Assembly: GCF_017571465.1 (NCBI RefSeq)
Contig: NZ_JAGETV010000001.1
Coordinates: 124,001 to 188,000 of the forward strand
Length of the DNA stretch: 64,000 bases
Direction: 5' to 3'
Origin: Thiomicrorhabdus marina
GTDB taxonomy: Bacteria; Pseudomonadota; Gammaproteobacteria; Thiomicrospirales; Thiomicrospiraceae
A model generated the notes under the pieces. It was not told the DNA's origin, made no database searches, and saw nothing but the letters and a program-made list of their open reading frames with translations. This document shows positions 47,640 to 55,283 of the stretch, piece after piece; positions within the stretch are counted from its first letter, which is position 1, and each line of letters opens with the position of its first letter. The position numbers were made by a program, and so were the translations under genes.

Positions 47640-49655
47640 GTGTCACATCCAGTATTTATGCCTAGCAAGTTACAACTCGCGATTTTCTCCGTACTCTCTG
47701 TAAGCCTAAGCAGTCATGCCGTTTTAGCGAACGAGCAAACTCAGCTTCCGACAGTGAATGTAAACGAAACCGTCAACCAAGCACAGGTTTTAACGACTCC
47801 GGCAGAAGAGCTTGTAACCAATGGAAATTCCGAGACCGGCACGGCACTTCGTAATATCAATGGCGTTGACGCTTCTCGCATGGGTGGACATGGCGTTGAC
47901 CTAAATATTCGCGGACAAAGCCTTTCGCAACTGAATATTTTATTAGACGGTGCAAAAATTGAAGGCGGCTGCCCGAATCGCATGGATCCTCCGACAGCTT
48001 ACGCCGAGTTAAGTAGCTATGACACCATTACCGTAATCAAAGGTGTCGGAACCCTTACTCAGGCAGCTGGCGGAACAGGTGGCACGGTATTATTTGAGCG
48101 CGATGCCCCGCAATATAATCCTGAAAAGCCCGTTAGCGGTGAGATTAATCTAGGCACGACCGATAATGGTCTGAACGCAGACTTGAGTGCGACCGTTGAA
48201 GCGGTCGGTGAAAAAGGCTTTATCGTGTTACAAGGCTCTAAGAAAAGCGCGGAAAACTATCGCGACGGTAACGGCTATGAAGTGCGTTCCAGCTATGAAA
48301 GCAAACAGGGACACATTGACTTAGGCTGGACACCGAATAAACACCACATGCTGAAACTGTCTTACGAACAAAGCGTTATCGAAGATGCACTTTTCCAAGG
48401 CGCGATGATGGATTCTCCAGAATCGGACGGCCGCACCACCCGTCTGCAATATCGTGGTAAAGATCTGAACGGTTTTGTTAGTAACATCGAATTCGATGCT
48501 TACCACTCTGATGTTGACCATATTATGGATAACCATACCCTTCGGACTTTAGCCAGTGGTAGCATGCCGATGATTAACCAGACCGATGTATCGACGGATG
48601 GCGTAAAACTAAAGTTGACTTCAATGCTCGGCCATACTCAGTTGGATTACGGAATTCAAACCGAGATTGTTAAAAAGTTCTCTAATCTGAAAAACGGCAT
48701 GGGAACATCTGTCTGGTATATGTGGCCGGATGCACAAACCACGACTAACTCGGTTTTCGCGGAATCAACCTCGTTCTTCAAAGATAACCAAAAAGTTATT
48801 CTCGGTCTTCGTTATGACGTGTTTGATGCCAAAGCGGACAGCGCCGACACAAGCACGGCTGGCGGCACCCCATCAGATGTGTATGCAAATGTTTATGGCT
48901 CAACTGATACAGACAATCAAGCCGATAAGCTAAGTGCGCTGATTCGTTATGAACGCCAGTTAGACGCCTCAACCGAATTCTATGCAGGACTTTCTCGTAG
49001 CTACCGTTTTGCGGATGCAACCGAACTTTACATCGTAAAAGGTTCGGCTTGGACCGGGAATCCTGATTTAAAACCGGAACAACACAACCAGTTTGATATG
49101 GGAATCGCTAAAAGCTACGCTAACGGAAGCCTATCCGCTTCGGCGTATTACGATGTGGTTGAGGACTATATCCTCTACTATTTTGATGGCGCAAACCAAC
49201 GTTACGGCAATGTCGACGCTCATATTTACGGTCTAGAGCTCTCCGGTACACAGCAAATTTCGAAACAGTTCCGTATCGGCTTCGATACTAATGTCACCTT
49301 TGGACAGAACAAAACCGATGACCGCTACCTAGCGAACATGACACCGCTATCCGGCAAACTCTATACCGAATACCACGCCGGTAATACGTTAGCAGGAGCT
49401 CGAATTAACTTTGCTAAATCACAAGAAAATGTTAACGACAATATCAACGAACTAGAAACTGCGGGCTGGGGAACCCTAGATGTCTACGCTAACGTCAAGC
49501 TTCATAAAAACGCTTCGATGATGCTTGGTATTGACAATGTCTTTGATAAGGCCTATCAAAATGCGTTGAATCGAATCGATCCGACTACCGGTAAAGTCTA
49601 TAACCTCAATGAGCCAGGTCGCATCGCTTGGGCAAAAGTCAAAGTCACTTTCTAG
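47640..49655 (+). CDS. TonB-dependent copper receptor, OprC/NosA type
   Basis: 671 residues. Starts at a GTG with AAGGA 7 nt upstream; an ATG lies six codons in. Signal peptide cleaved near VLANE, then plug domain and 22-strand barrel ending in aromatic Phe. The copper-binding motif of OprC/NosA is seen: CxxxM in GGCPNRMDPPTAY (Cys111, Met115) and HxM in VDHIMDN (His294, Met296). It is followed by a SCO1-like and a PCuAC gene, which supports copper uptake over siderophore transport. Confidence 0.9.
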   Translation: MSHPVFMPSKLQLAIFSVLSVSLSSHAVLANEQTQLPTVNVNETVNQAQVLTTPAEELVTNGNSETGTALRNINGVDASRMGGHGVDLNIRGQSLSQLNILLDGAKIEGGCPNRMDPPTAYAELSSYDTITVIKGVGTLTQAAGGTGGTVLFERDAPQYNPEKPVSGEINLGTTDNGLNADLSATVEAVGEKGFIVLQGSKKSAENYRDGNGYEVRSSYESKQGHIDLGWTPNKHHMLKLSYEQSVIEDALFQGAMMDSPESDGRTTRLQYRGKDLNGFVSNIEFDAYHSDVDHIMDNHTLRTLASGSMPMINQTDVSTDGVKLKLTSMLGHTQLDYGIQTEIVKKFSNLKNGMGTSVWYMWPDAQTTTNSVFAESTSFFKDNQKVILGLRYDVFDAKADSADTSTAGGTPSDVYANVYGSTDTDNQADKLSALIRYERQLDASTEFYAGLSRSYRFADATELYIVKGSAWTGNPDLKPEQHNQFDMGIAKSYANGSLSASAYYDVVEDYILYYFDGANQRYGNVDAHIYGLELSGTQQISKQFRIGFDTNVTFGQNKTDDRYLANMTPLSGKLYTEYHAGNTLAGARINFAKSQENVNDNINELETAGWGTLDVYANVKLHKNASMMLGIDNVFDKAYQNALNRIDPTTGKVYNLNEPGRIAWAKVKVTF

Positions 49656-49689
49656 AAAGACTTTACTTTATAAAACCCCTTAAAATAAT

Positions 49690-49724
49690 GCCCAACAATT
49701 CTTTAATTATTGCTGGGCGTTTTA
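49690..49724 (+). terminator. terminator after the copper receptor gene
   Basis: GCCCAACAAT (49690-49699) pairs with ATTGCTGGGC (49709-49718) with one A-C mismatch, then GTTTTATC. Confidence 0.65.
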
Positions 49725-49751
49725 TCATTTACCTCTATGAAAAAGGCCTAA

Positions 49752-49793
49752 GGAAACGCAGAATAAGTCCCGATGGACTTGTTCTGCGCTTCC
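49752..49793. repeat. palindromic repeat, copy 1 (19-bp stem)
   Basis: GGAAACGCAGAATAAGTCC (49752-49770), loop CGAT, GGACTTGTTCTGCGCTTCC (49775-49793): 17 of 19 pairs, the other two being G-U compatible. A second copy with the same outer arm lies at 55140-55172. It stands 10 nt before the SCO1 start codon. Confidence 0.7.
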
Positions 49794-49803
49794 CTAACTA
49801 ACA

Positions 49804-50418
49804 ATGAAAACAGTCATGAACAATAAAATCACTCTGGGAATTATCCTGATCGGTGCGCTAATCGGCCTCGCTATGCTACTTACCCCGATGCAAGACAATA
49901 AAACCGGACAAGCACACTTAATTACCGCCGAAAAGCCAAAAGGCGGAGACTTCACGCTCTTGGCTTATGACGGCAAACACAGTCTGTCCGACTACCAAAA
50001 CAAATTGGTATTACTCTATTTCGGTTATACCTTCTGCCCGGATATTTGTCCTACCAACCTAGGTAACTTGTCAGTGGCCTACCGCAACTTAACCGACAAG
50101 CAAAAGCAAAACCTGCAAATTCTATTTGTTTCGGTCGACCCTGAACGCGATACGCCGCAACGTTTAAAACAGTATTCCGACTATTTTGATGCCAATGTGC
50201 TTGGCTTAACCGGTACCCCAAAAGAGCTAATGGAAATTGCACAGCGCTATGGTGTTGTCTATGCAAGGGTCGATGATCCTAATAACGGTACGAATTACGC
50301 AGTTGACCATAGTGCATTCACCTATGTAATTGACAAGGAAGGTGTTCTTCAAGAACAACTACCACATGCGACCACACCGCAGACTTTTGTCAAAACCATT
50401 AGCAAGTATTTACCATAA
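49804..50418 (+). CDS. SCO1/SenC-like copper chaperone
   Basis: 204 residues with an N-terminal membrane anchor (ITLGIILIGALIGLAMLL). The copper-binding site of SCO proteins is complete: CPDIC (Cys78, Cys82) and His169 in AVDHSAFTYVI. It delivers copper to the CuA site of cytochrome c oxidase or maintains its cysteines. Two ATGs (49804, 49816) lie close together and neither has a clear ribosome site, because the preceding palindrome ends 10 nt upstream. PCuAC follows 36 nt later. Confidence 0.9.
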   Translation: MKTVMNNKITLGIILIGALIGLAMLLTPMQDNKTGQAHLITAEKPKGGDFTLLAYDGKHSLSDYQNKLVLLYFGYTFCPDICPTNLGNLSVAYRNLTDKQKQNLQILFVSVDPERDTPQRLKQYSDYFDANVLGLTGTPKELMEIAQRYGVVYARVDDPNNGTNYAVDHSAFTYVIDKEGVLQEQLPHATTPQTFVKTISKYLP

Positions 50419-50454
50419 CTTATTAATATCTATAAAAATTCTATAGGATCTTTT

Positions 50455-50976
50455 ATGAAAAACCGACTTTCTAAAACAATCGCCACCCTAACCTTAGGAA
50501 TGGCCGCTACTTTTGCCAGTTTTGGGGCTTTCGCCGCCGATGCAGATCACATCAAAGTTGACAATCCATTTGCACGAGAAGTACCACCAACAGCACCGGC
50601 TTCGGCGAGTTTTATGACCTTAAGCAATGACTCCGGATCGGAAATTAAACTGGTACAAGCACACTCAGATGTGGCGAAAACGATAGAACTGCATACTCAT
50701 ACCAACGACGGCGGCGTGATGCGCATGCGTAAAATCGACTTTATCGCCATTCCTGCAAATGGCACAACCGAGCTGAAACCGGGCGGCCTGCACATTATGC
50801 TAATCGGCCCACACAACCCGATTAAAGTTGGGCAAACCGTCAATGTTGAACTTGAATTTGCCGACGGCAGTAAAAAGTCGGTCGACATGCCGGTTAAATC
50901 ATTTATGGGGATGATGAAAAAACCGATGATGAATCACGGCGCCGGGCATAAGTGTGGCGGCGGGATGATGCACTAA
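50455..50976 (+). CDS. PCuAC periplasmic copper chaperone
   Basis: 173 residues with a signal peptide (cleaved near FAADA). The copper motif H-x10-M-x21-H-x-M fits exactly: His80, Met91, His113, Met115. In addition the last 20 residues are Met- and His-rich with one Cys (MKKPMMNHGAGHKCGGGMMH), a second potential copper site. Works with SCO1 in CuA assembly. The ribosome site is a good AGGATC-type sequence. Third gene of the copper module. Confidence 0.92.
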   Translation: MKNRLSKTIATLTLGMAATFASFGAFAADADHIKVDNPFAREVPPTAPASASFMTLSNDSGSEIKLVQAHSDVAKTIELHTHTNDGGVMRMRKIDFIAIPANGTTELKPGGLHIMLIGPHNPIKVGQTVNVELEFADGSKKSVDMPVKSFMGMMKKPMMNHGAGHKCGGGMMH

Positions 50977-51069
50977 TAAAAATCTTTAGTGCCGAATAAA
51001 TAGATAAGACTTTACTGATATAAAAAAACTCCTTAGAATCAACGGCCTGCAAAATCAAGGATAAGCATT

Positions 51070-51570
51070 ATGAATAAACGTATTCTTTCTGCCGGAATTA
51101 TCGCCTCAACATTCGTGACCAGCATGGCATTCGCAATGCCGAAGAACATGCCAAATCCAAGTGCTGAAGAGATGCTAAATCGCGATAGCGAATTAGCCAA
51201 AATGGGAACGCTTGATCTTTGCGTTAGATATAACTCTCTGACCGATGAAACACAAAAGAAAGCCTATATTCAAGAATTGGATATTCGCGGCCAGTTAAGC
51301 GGTCAGGATCACGAAAATATTCCGAAAAAAGTAGCGATCAATTCGATGACTATGTGCGGCATGTACATGGCGTTAGGCAAACCGCTGGCGGAACAGTCTC
51401 GTCAAATCCGTCCGATGACCTTTAAAACGGTTCATGTTTACGAAAACAATTATTTCGTAACCCAATCGGGCATGATTGTCGAAAGCTATGAGCGGAAAGA
51501 AGGCGTTATGCCTCCTGCCCTTGCAGTACCTACGCCGGAAGTTGAGCCGTCACCAACACTAAGAAAGTAA
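51070..51570 (+). CDS. small secreted protein of unknown function in the copper module
   Basis: 166 residues with a signal peptide (cleaved near FAMPK). Two cysteines (Cys51, Cys96) and several Met residues (MTMCGMYMALG) could form a metal site or a disulfide. C-terminal proline-rich tail. Not recognised. It lies 93 nt after PCuAC in the same direction and before a terminator, which suggests co-expression. Confidence 0.7.
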   Translation: MNKRILSAGIIASTFVTSMAFAMPKNMPNPSAEEMLNRDSELAKMGTLDLCVRYNSLTDETQKKAYIQELDIRGQLSGQDHENIPKKVAINSMTMCGMYMALGKPLAEQSRQIRPMTFKTVHVYENNYFVTQSGMIVESYERKEGVMPPALAVPTPEVEPSPTLRK

Positions 51571-51594
51571 AACTCCTCTTTACTTGCTTTTTAG

Positions 51595-51629
51595 AACCGA
51601 CAGCGTCTTGTGCTCTGTCGGTTTTTTAT
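51595..51629 (+). terminator. terminator closing the copper module
   Basis: AACCGACAG (51595-51603) pairs with CTGTCGGTT (51615-51623), then TTTTATT. Confidence 0.85.
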
Positions 51630-51683
51630 TAGGGTTTACTCAGAATGCATTTTGATACTCGAAATCGTAACCAATAAATAATT

Positions 51684-51711
51684 TTGCGCTAGCGGCTAAA
51701 GTGATTAAAAT
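51684..51711 (+). promoter_or_regulatory. promoter for rpiA
   Basis: TTGCGC (51684-51689) and TAAAAT (51706-51711) separated by 16 nt; the rpiA ATG is 64 nt further. Confidence 0.5.
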
Positions 51712-51774
51712 AGCGAGTTACCTTAAAAAAACAGATAAAAATTAGACCTTATTTTAGACAAAGGATACTCAAAG

Positions 51775-52440
51775 ATGACACAAGATGAACTAAAGTTAGA
51801 AGTAGCTAAAGCGGCAATCGAATACGTTGTTCCAGATACTATTATCGGTGTTGGAACCGGTTCTACAGCAAACTTCTTTATTGATGAGTTGGCTAAAATC
51901 AAAGGCACAATCAAAGGCACGGTCGCCTCTTCGGAAGCGACCGCTGAGCGTCTGAAAGGTCACGGTATTCCTGTATTCGACCTAAACAGCGTTGACGAAA
52001 TGTCGGTTTATATCGACGGCGCTGACGAAGCCGATCCAGGTCTATGCCTAGTTAAAGGCGGCGGCGGCGCGCTAACGCGTGAAAAAATCGTACTTGCGGT
52101 AGCCGATAAATTCGTTTGTATCGCCGACGATTCTAAAAAAGTCGACGTACTCGGTAAATTCCCGCTTCCGATTGAAGTGATTCCAATGGCGCGCAGCTAT
52201 GTTGCTCGTGAAGTTGTTAAGCGTTTCGGCGGTGAGCCGGTTCTTCGTGACGGTTTCACAACGGATAACGGCAACGTTATTCTAGACGTGCACGGTCTTG
52301 AAATTGTTGATCCGGTATCAATGGAAAACGAACTGAACAGCATTGTAGGCGTAGTGACTAACGGTCTATTTGCAGCACGTAATGCCGATGTTTTCCTATG
52401 CGGAACCAAAGACGGCGTAGAAACCATCACTGCTAAATAA
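51775..52440 (+). CDS. rpiA: ribose-5-phosphate isomerase A
   Basis: 221 residues (E. coli 219). Interconverts ribose 5-phosphate and ribulose 5-phosphate. Phosphate loop [11 protein letters not shown], catalytic [24 protein letters not shown], with the catalytic Glu in the last part. Single gene with its own promoter. Confidence 0.96.
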   Translation: MTQDELKLEVAKAAIEYVVPDTIIGVGTGSTANFFIDELAKIKGTIKGTVASSEATAERLKGHGIPVFDLNSVDEMSVYIDGADEADPGLCLVKGGGGALTREKIVLAVADKFVCIADDSKKVDVLGKFPLPIEVIPMARSYVAREVVKRFGGEPVLRDGFTTDNGNVILDVHGLEIVDPVSMENELNSIVGVVTNGLFAARNADVFLCGTKDGVETITAK

Positions 52441-52450
52441 ATTCTTAAGC

Positions 52451-52495
52451 GGCATATCCAAGCTCTGTTCACATTTCGTTGACAGAGCTCATGCC
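52451..52495. repeat. nested inverted repeat after rpiA
   Basis: AGCTCTGT (52461-52468) and ACAGAGCT (52482-52489) pair perfectly, enclosed by GGCAT/ATGCC (52451-52455, 52491-52495). No T-run follows, so it is not an obvious terminator on either strand. Confidence 0.5.
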
Positions 52496-52547
52496 AAAAT
52501 ACTTTGGTGTTTAATTACCCAAAATTAACAAGTCTTAGGAGAGCCTT

Positions 52548-53051
52548 ATGCAAAACATTGGCAGCAAACTTTTCGGGTTAGTGGTGGTTGCCCTGCTGGC
52601 CGCGTTAATTTACGCCACGGTTTTTTCAGATGGTTTAGGCAATGCGCCGGAAGTTAAAGTAACAACAAGCCAAGGGCAAGAAATCACCTTAAGTAAACCG
52701 ATGAAACCGGTTTTGGTTAACTTCTGGGCCACTTCTTGTCCGGGCTGTATTGAAGAGATGCCGGCTCTTGCTGAAATGAAACAAGAACTGGGTGATCGTT
52801 TTGAATTAATCGCCGTTTCAATGGATTATGATCCAAAAGAACAGGTTGAGAAATTCATTCAGGCCAACCCTTACCCATTTAGTTTTGTGATGGATACAGA
52901 CGGTAAAATCGCTAAAGCTTTTGGGGATGTGCTACTTACCCCAACCAGCTTCTTGATTGCACCGAACGGTAAGATTGTTTATCAGCAAATCGGTGAAGTG
53001 CATTTCGCACAAGTGACTGAACGCATCAAACAGATGAGCCCGCAGTTTTAA
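52548..53051 (+). CDS. TlpA-like thioredoxin with CPGC active site
   Basis: 167 residues, N-terminal membrane anchor (residues 7-28), active site WATSCPGC (Cys64, Cys67) and TPTSFLI cis-Pro loop. Membrane-anchored envelope thioredoxin, perhaps for cytochrome maturation. The CPGC dipeptide differs from the CPPC of the 38.0-38.5 kb protein, so the two probably have different redox partners. Single gene with terminator. Confidence 0.86.
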   Translation: MQNIGSKLFGLVVVALLAALIYATVFSDGLGNAPEVKVTTSQGQEITLSKPMKPVLVNFWATSCPGCIEEMPALAEMKQELGDRFELIAVSMDYDPKEQVEKFIQANPYPFSFVMDTDGKIAKAFGDVLLTPTSFLIAPNGKIVYQQIGEVHFAQVTERIKQMSPQF

Positions 53052-53071
53052 TTCACTACAACGGTTCATGT

Positions 53072-53098
53072 AAAGCCACGTTAAGCGTGGCTTTTTCA
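53072..53098 (+). terminator. terminator after the CPGC thioredoxin gene
   Basis: AAAGCCACG (53072-53080) and CGTGGCTTT (53086-53094), then TTCATTTTT. Confidence 0.8.
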
Positions 53099-53117
53099 TT
53101 TTTAAAGCAGAAAATTA

Positions 53118-53759
53118 ATGACCTCGAAACCGATCCAAGGGCTTTACGCCATAACCGACCCGGCGTTATGTCCAAATGACACACTGATCGATAAAGTTAA
53201 CCAAGCGATTGATGGCGGCGCCAAAATCATACAGTACCGCGATAAGACGCAACCGTTTGCTGTGCAAAAAGCAATGGCTCATAAACTGGCAAAACTGTGT
53301 AAGCAACATAATGTCCTTTTCATTGTGAATGACTCCATCGAACTAGCGCAATATAGCCAAGCCGACGGTATTCACCTAGGTAAAGACGACACCGCAATCC
53401 AAGCAGCTAGAGTCGCTCTGGGAGAACAAGCGATTATCGGTATCTCCTGTTACAACTCGTTAGAACGGGCGCAACAGATGCAAAACCTCGGTGCCGACTA
53501 TGTTGCTTTCGGTCGTTTCTTCCCGTCAAAAACCAAACAGAATGCACCGCAAGCAGAGATCAAGACATTACAACTTGCCAAACAAAAGTTAAAGATACCG
53601 CTGGTCGCCATCGGAGGAATCAACACCGACAATGCGCAACAATTGCTTGATTCCGGTGCGGATTCCATCGCCGTCATCCAAGGCATCTTCGCACAAGCAA
53701 ACATTCAAAAATCGGCACACAGCCTTAGCAATTTGTTTCAAAGCGACAAATCGCTATAA
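53118..53759 (+). CDS. thiE: thiamine-phosphate synthase
   Basis: 213 residues; joins HMP pyrophosphate and thiazole phosphate. Motifs: [52 protein letters not shown] and [11 protein letters not shown]. No other thi gene adjoins. hemL begins 73 nt after it, the order known from Pseudomonas (thiE-hemL). Confidence 0.93.
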   Translation: MTSKPIQGLYAITDPALCPNDTLIDKVNQAIDGGAKIIQYRDKTQPFAVQKAMAHKLAKLCKQHNVLFIVNDSIELAQYSQADGIHLGKDDTAIQAARVALGEQAIIGISCYNSLERAQQMQNLGADYVAFGRFFPSKTKQNAPQAEIKTLQLAKQKLKIPLVAIGGINTDNAQQLLDSGADSIAVIQGIFAQANIQKSAHSLSNLFQSDKSL

Positions 53760-53832
53760 TGCTCCACACAAAATTTTAGAAAAGCCGTCGCAGGCATTGA
53801 GTGCTGCGGCGACAAGAAAAAAAGGATACTTT

Positions 53833-55113
53833 ATGAGCAAGTCGCAAATGCTGTTCGAAGCAGCCCAAAAACACATCCCTGGTGGCGTTAACTCACCCGT
53901 TCGCGCATTCAAAAGCGTTGGCGGCACACCGGTTTTCTTCAAAGCGGCCAAAGGCGCTTACCTAACCGATGAAGATGACAAACAATACATCGATTACGTT
54001 GGCTCGTGGGGCCCAGCTATTTTGGGTCATGCTCACCCAGAAGTAATCAAAACCGTGCAAGAGAAAGCGGAAAACGGTCTAAGTTTCGGTGCGCCGACGG
54101 CGATTGAAACCACGATGGCTGATCTTATCTGCGATTTGATTCCGTCAATCGATATGGTGCGTATGGTTAGCTCGGGAACGGAAGCAACCATGACCGCAAT
54201 CCGTCTAGCGCGTGGTTACACTGGCCGCGACAAAATCGTTAAGTTCGAAGGTTGTTATCACGGGCATTCGGATTCGTTATTGGTTAAAGCCGGTTCTGGA
54301 GCGCTAACGCTTGGTGTACCGTCATCACCAGGTGTACCGGAAGGTCTGGCTTCTGAAACCATCACCTTAACGCACAATGATTCTGAAGAAGTTCGCAAAG
54401 TATTCGCAGAAATCGGTGATCAAATCGCTTGTATTATCGTCGAACCAGTGGCCGGCAATATGAACTGTATTCCTCCGGAACAAGGCTTCCTAGAAACATT
54501 ACGCGAAGTCTGTGACCAAACAGGTGCCGTATTGATTTTTGACGAAGTCATGTGTGGTTTCCGTGTCGGTCTACAAGGTGCGCAAGGTTACTATAATGTG
54601 CAGCCTGATTTAACGACTTACGGTAAAGTTATCGGCGGCGGTATGCCGGTTGGCGCTTTCGGCGGCAAAAAAGAGATCATGTCGCACATCGCACCTCTAG
54701 GTCCGGTTTACCAAGCCGGTACCCTATCCGGTAACCCGATTGCGATGGCAGCCGGTCTAAAAACCCTTGAGCTTATTTCTGCCGATGGTTTCTTCGAAGC
54801 ATTAACGGCAAAAACAACAAAACTGGTTCAAGGTTTACAACAAGTAGCAGATGAAGCTGGCGTTGCTTTCACCACTAACCAAGTCGGAGGCATGTTCGGT
54901 TTCTTCTTCACCGATCAAAAAGACATTTCGCGTTTTGCACAAGTTTGCCAAGGCGATATGGAACGCTTCAAAAAGTTCTACCACGGCATGTTGGATGAAG
55001 GTATTTACCTAGCGCCTTCCGCATTCGAAGCGGGCTTTGTATCGATTATGCATACTGACGAAGATATCCAAGCGACTATCGACGCAGCAGCTAAGGTTAT
55101 GAAAACGCTGTAA
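53833..55113 (+). CDS. hemL: glutamate-1-semialdehyde 2,1-aminomutase
   Basis: 426 residues from the ATG at 53833, with AAGGA upstream, the exact E. coli length; a longer frame runs back through thiE without support. PLP enzyme making 5-aminolevulinate in the C5 haem pathway. PLP lysine at 265 ([10 protein letters not shown]), the GTEAT phosphate site and FDEVM are present. Confidence 0.96.
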   Translation: MSKSQMLFEAAQKHIPGGVNSPVRAFKSVGGTPVFFKAAKGAYLTDEDDKQYIDYVGSWGPAILGHAHPEVIKTVQEKAENGLSFGAPTAIETTMADLICDLIPSIDMVRMVSSGTEATMTAIRLARGYTGRDKIVKFEGCYHGHSDSLLVKAGSGALTLGVPSSPGVPEGLASETITLTHNDSEEVRKVFAEIGDQIACIIVEPVAGNMNCIPPEQGFLETLREVCDQTGAVLIFDEVMCGFRVGLQGAQGYYNVQPDLTTYGKVIGGGMPVGAFGGKKEIMSHIAPLGPVYQAGTLSGNPIAMAAGLKTLELISADGFFEALTAKTTKLVQGLQQVADEAGVAFTTNQVGGMFGFFFTDQKDISRFAQVCQGDMERFKKFYHGMLDEGIYLAPSAFEAGFVSIMHTDEDIQATIDAAAKVMKTL

Positions 55114-55139
55114 CGTGCCATAACGCTGAACGCAAGTAA

Positions 55140-55172
55140 GGAAATACAGAACAATTCCGGTTCTGCATTTCC
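55140..55172. repeat. palindromic repeat, copy 2 (13-bp stem)
   Basis: GGAAATACAGAAC (55140-55152), 7-nt loop, GTTCTGCATTTCC (55160-55172), with 12 of 13 pairs matched. The outer arm GGAAAYRCAGAA is shared with the copy at 49752-49793. A T-run 10 nt later (CTCTTTTTTC) could make it part of the hemL terminator. Confidence 0.65.
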
Positions 55173-55283
55173 GCAAACCTCTCTTTTTTCAAAACGAGAT
55201 TTAGTTGCGTTACTTGATTTACCGTTCTTTTCAATAACCTTTTCTAAAAATCTTTTGCTCGCTTTATAACGCTCGGCAATTGT

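Noticed and set aside
53052-53117. TPP riboswitch before thiE.
   Set aside because: The gap is 66 nt and holds a terminator only, with no room for a TPP aptamer.
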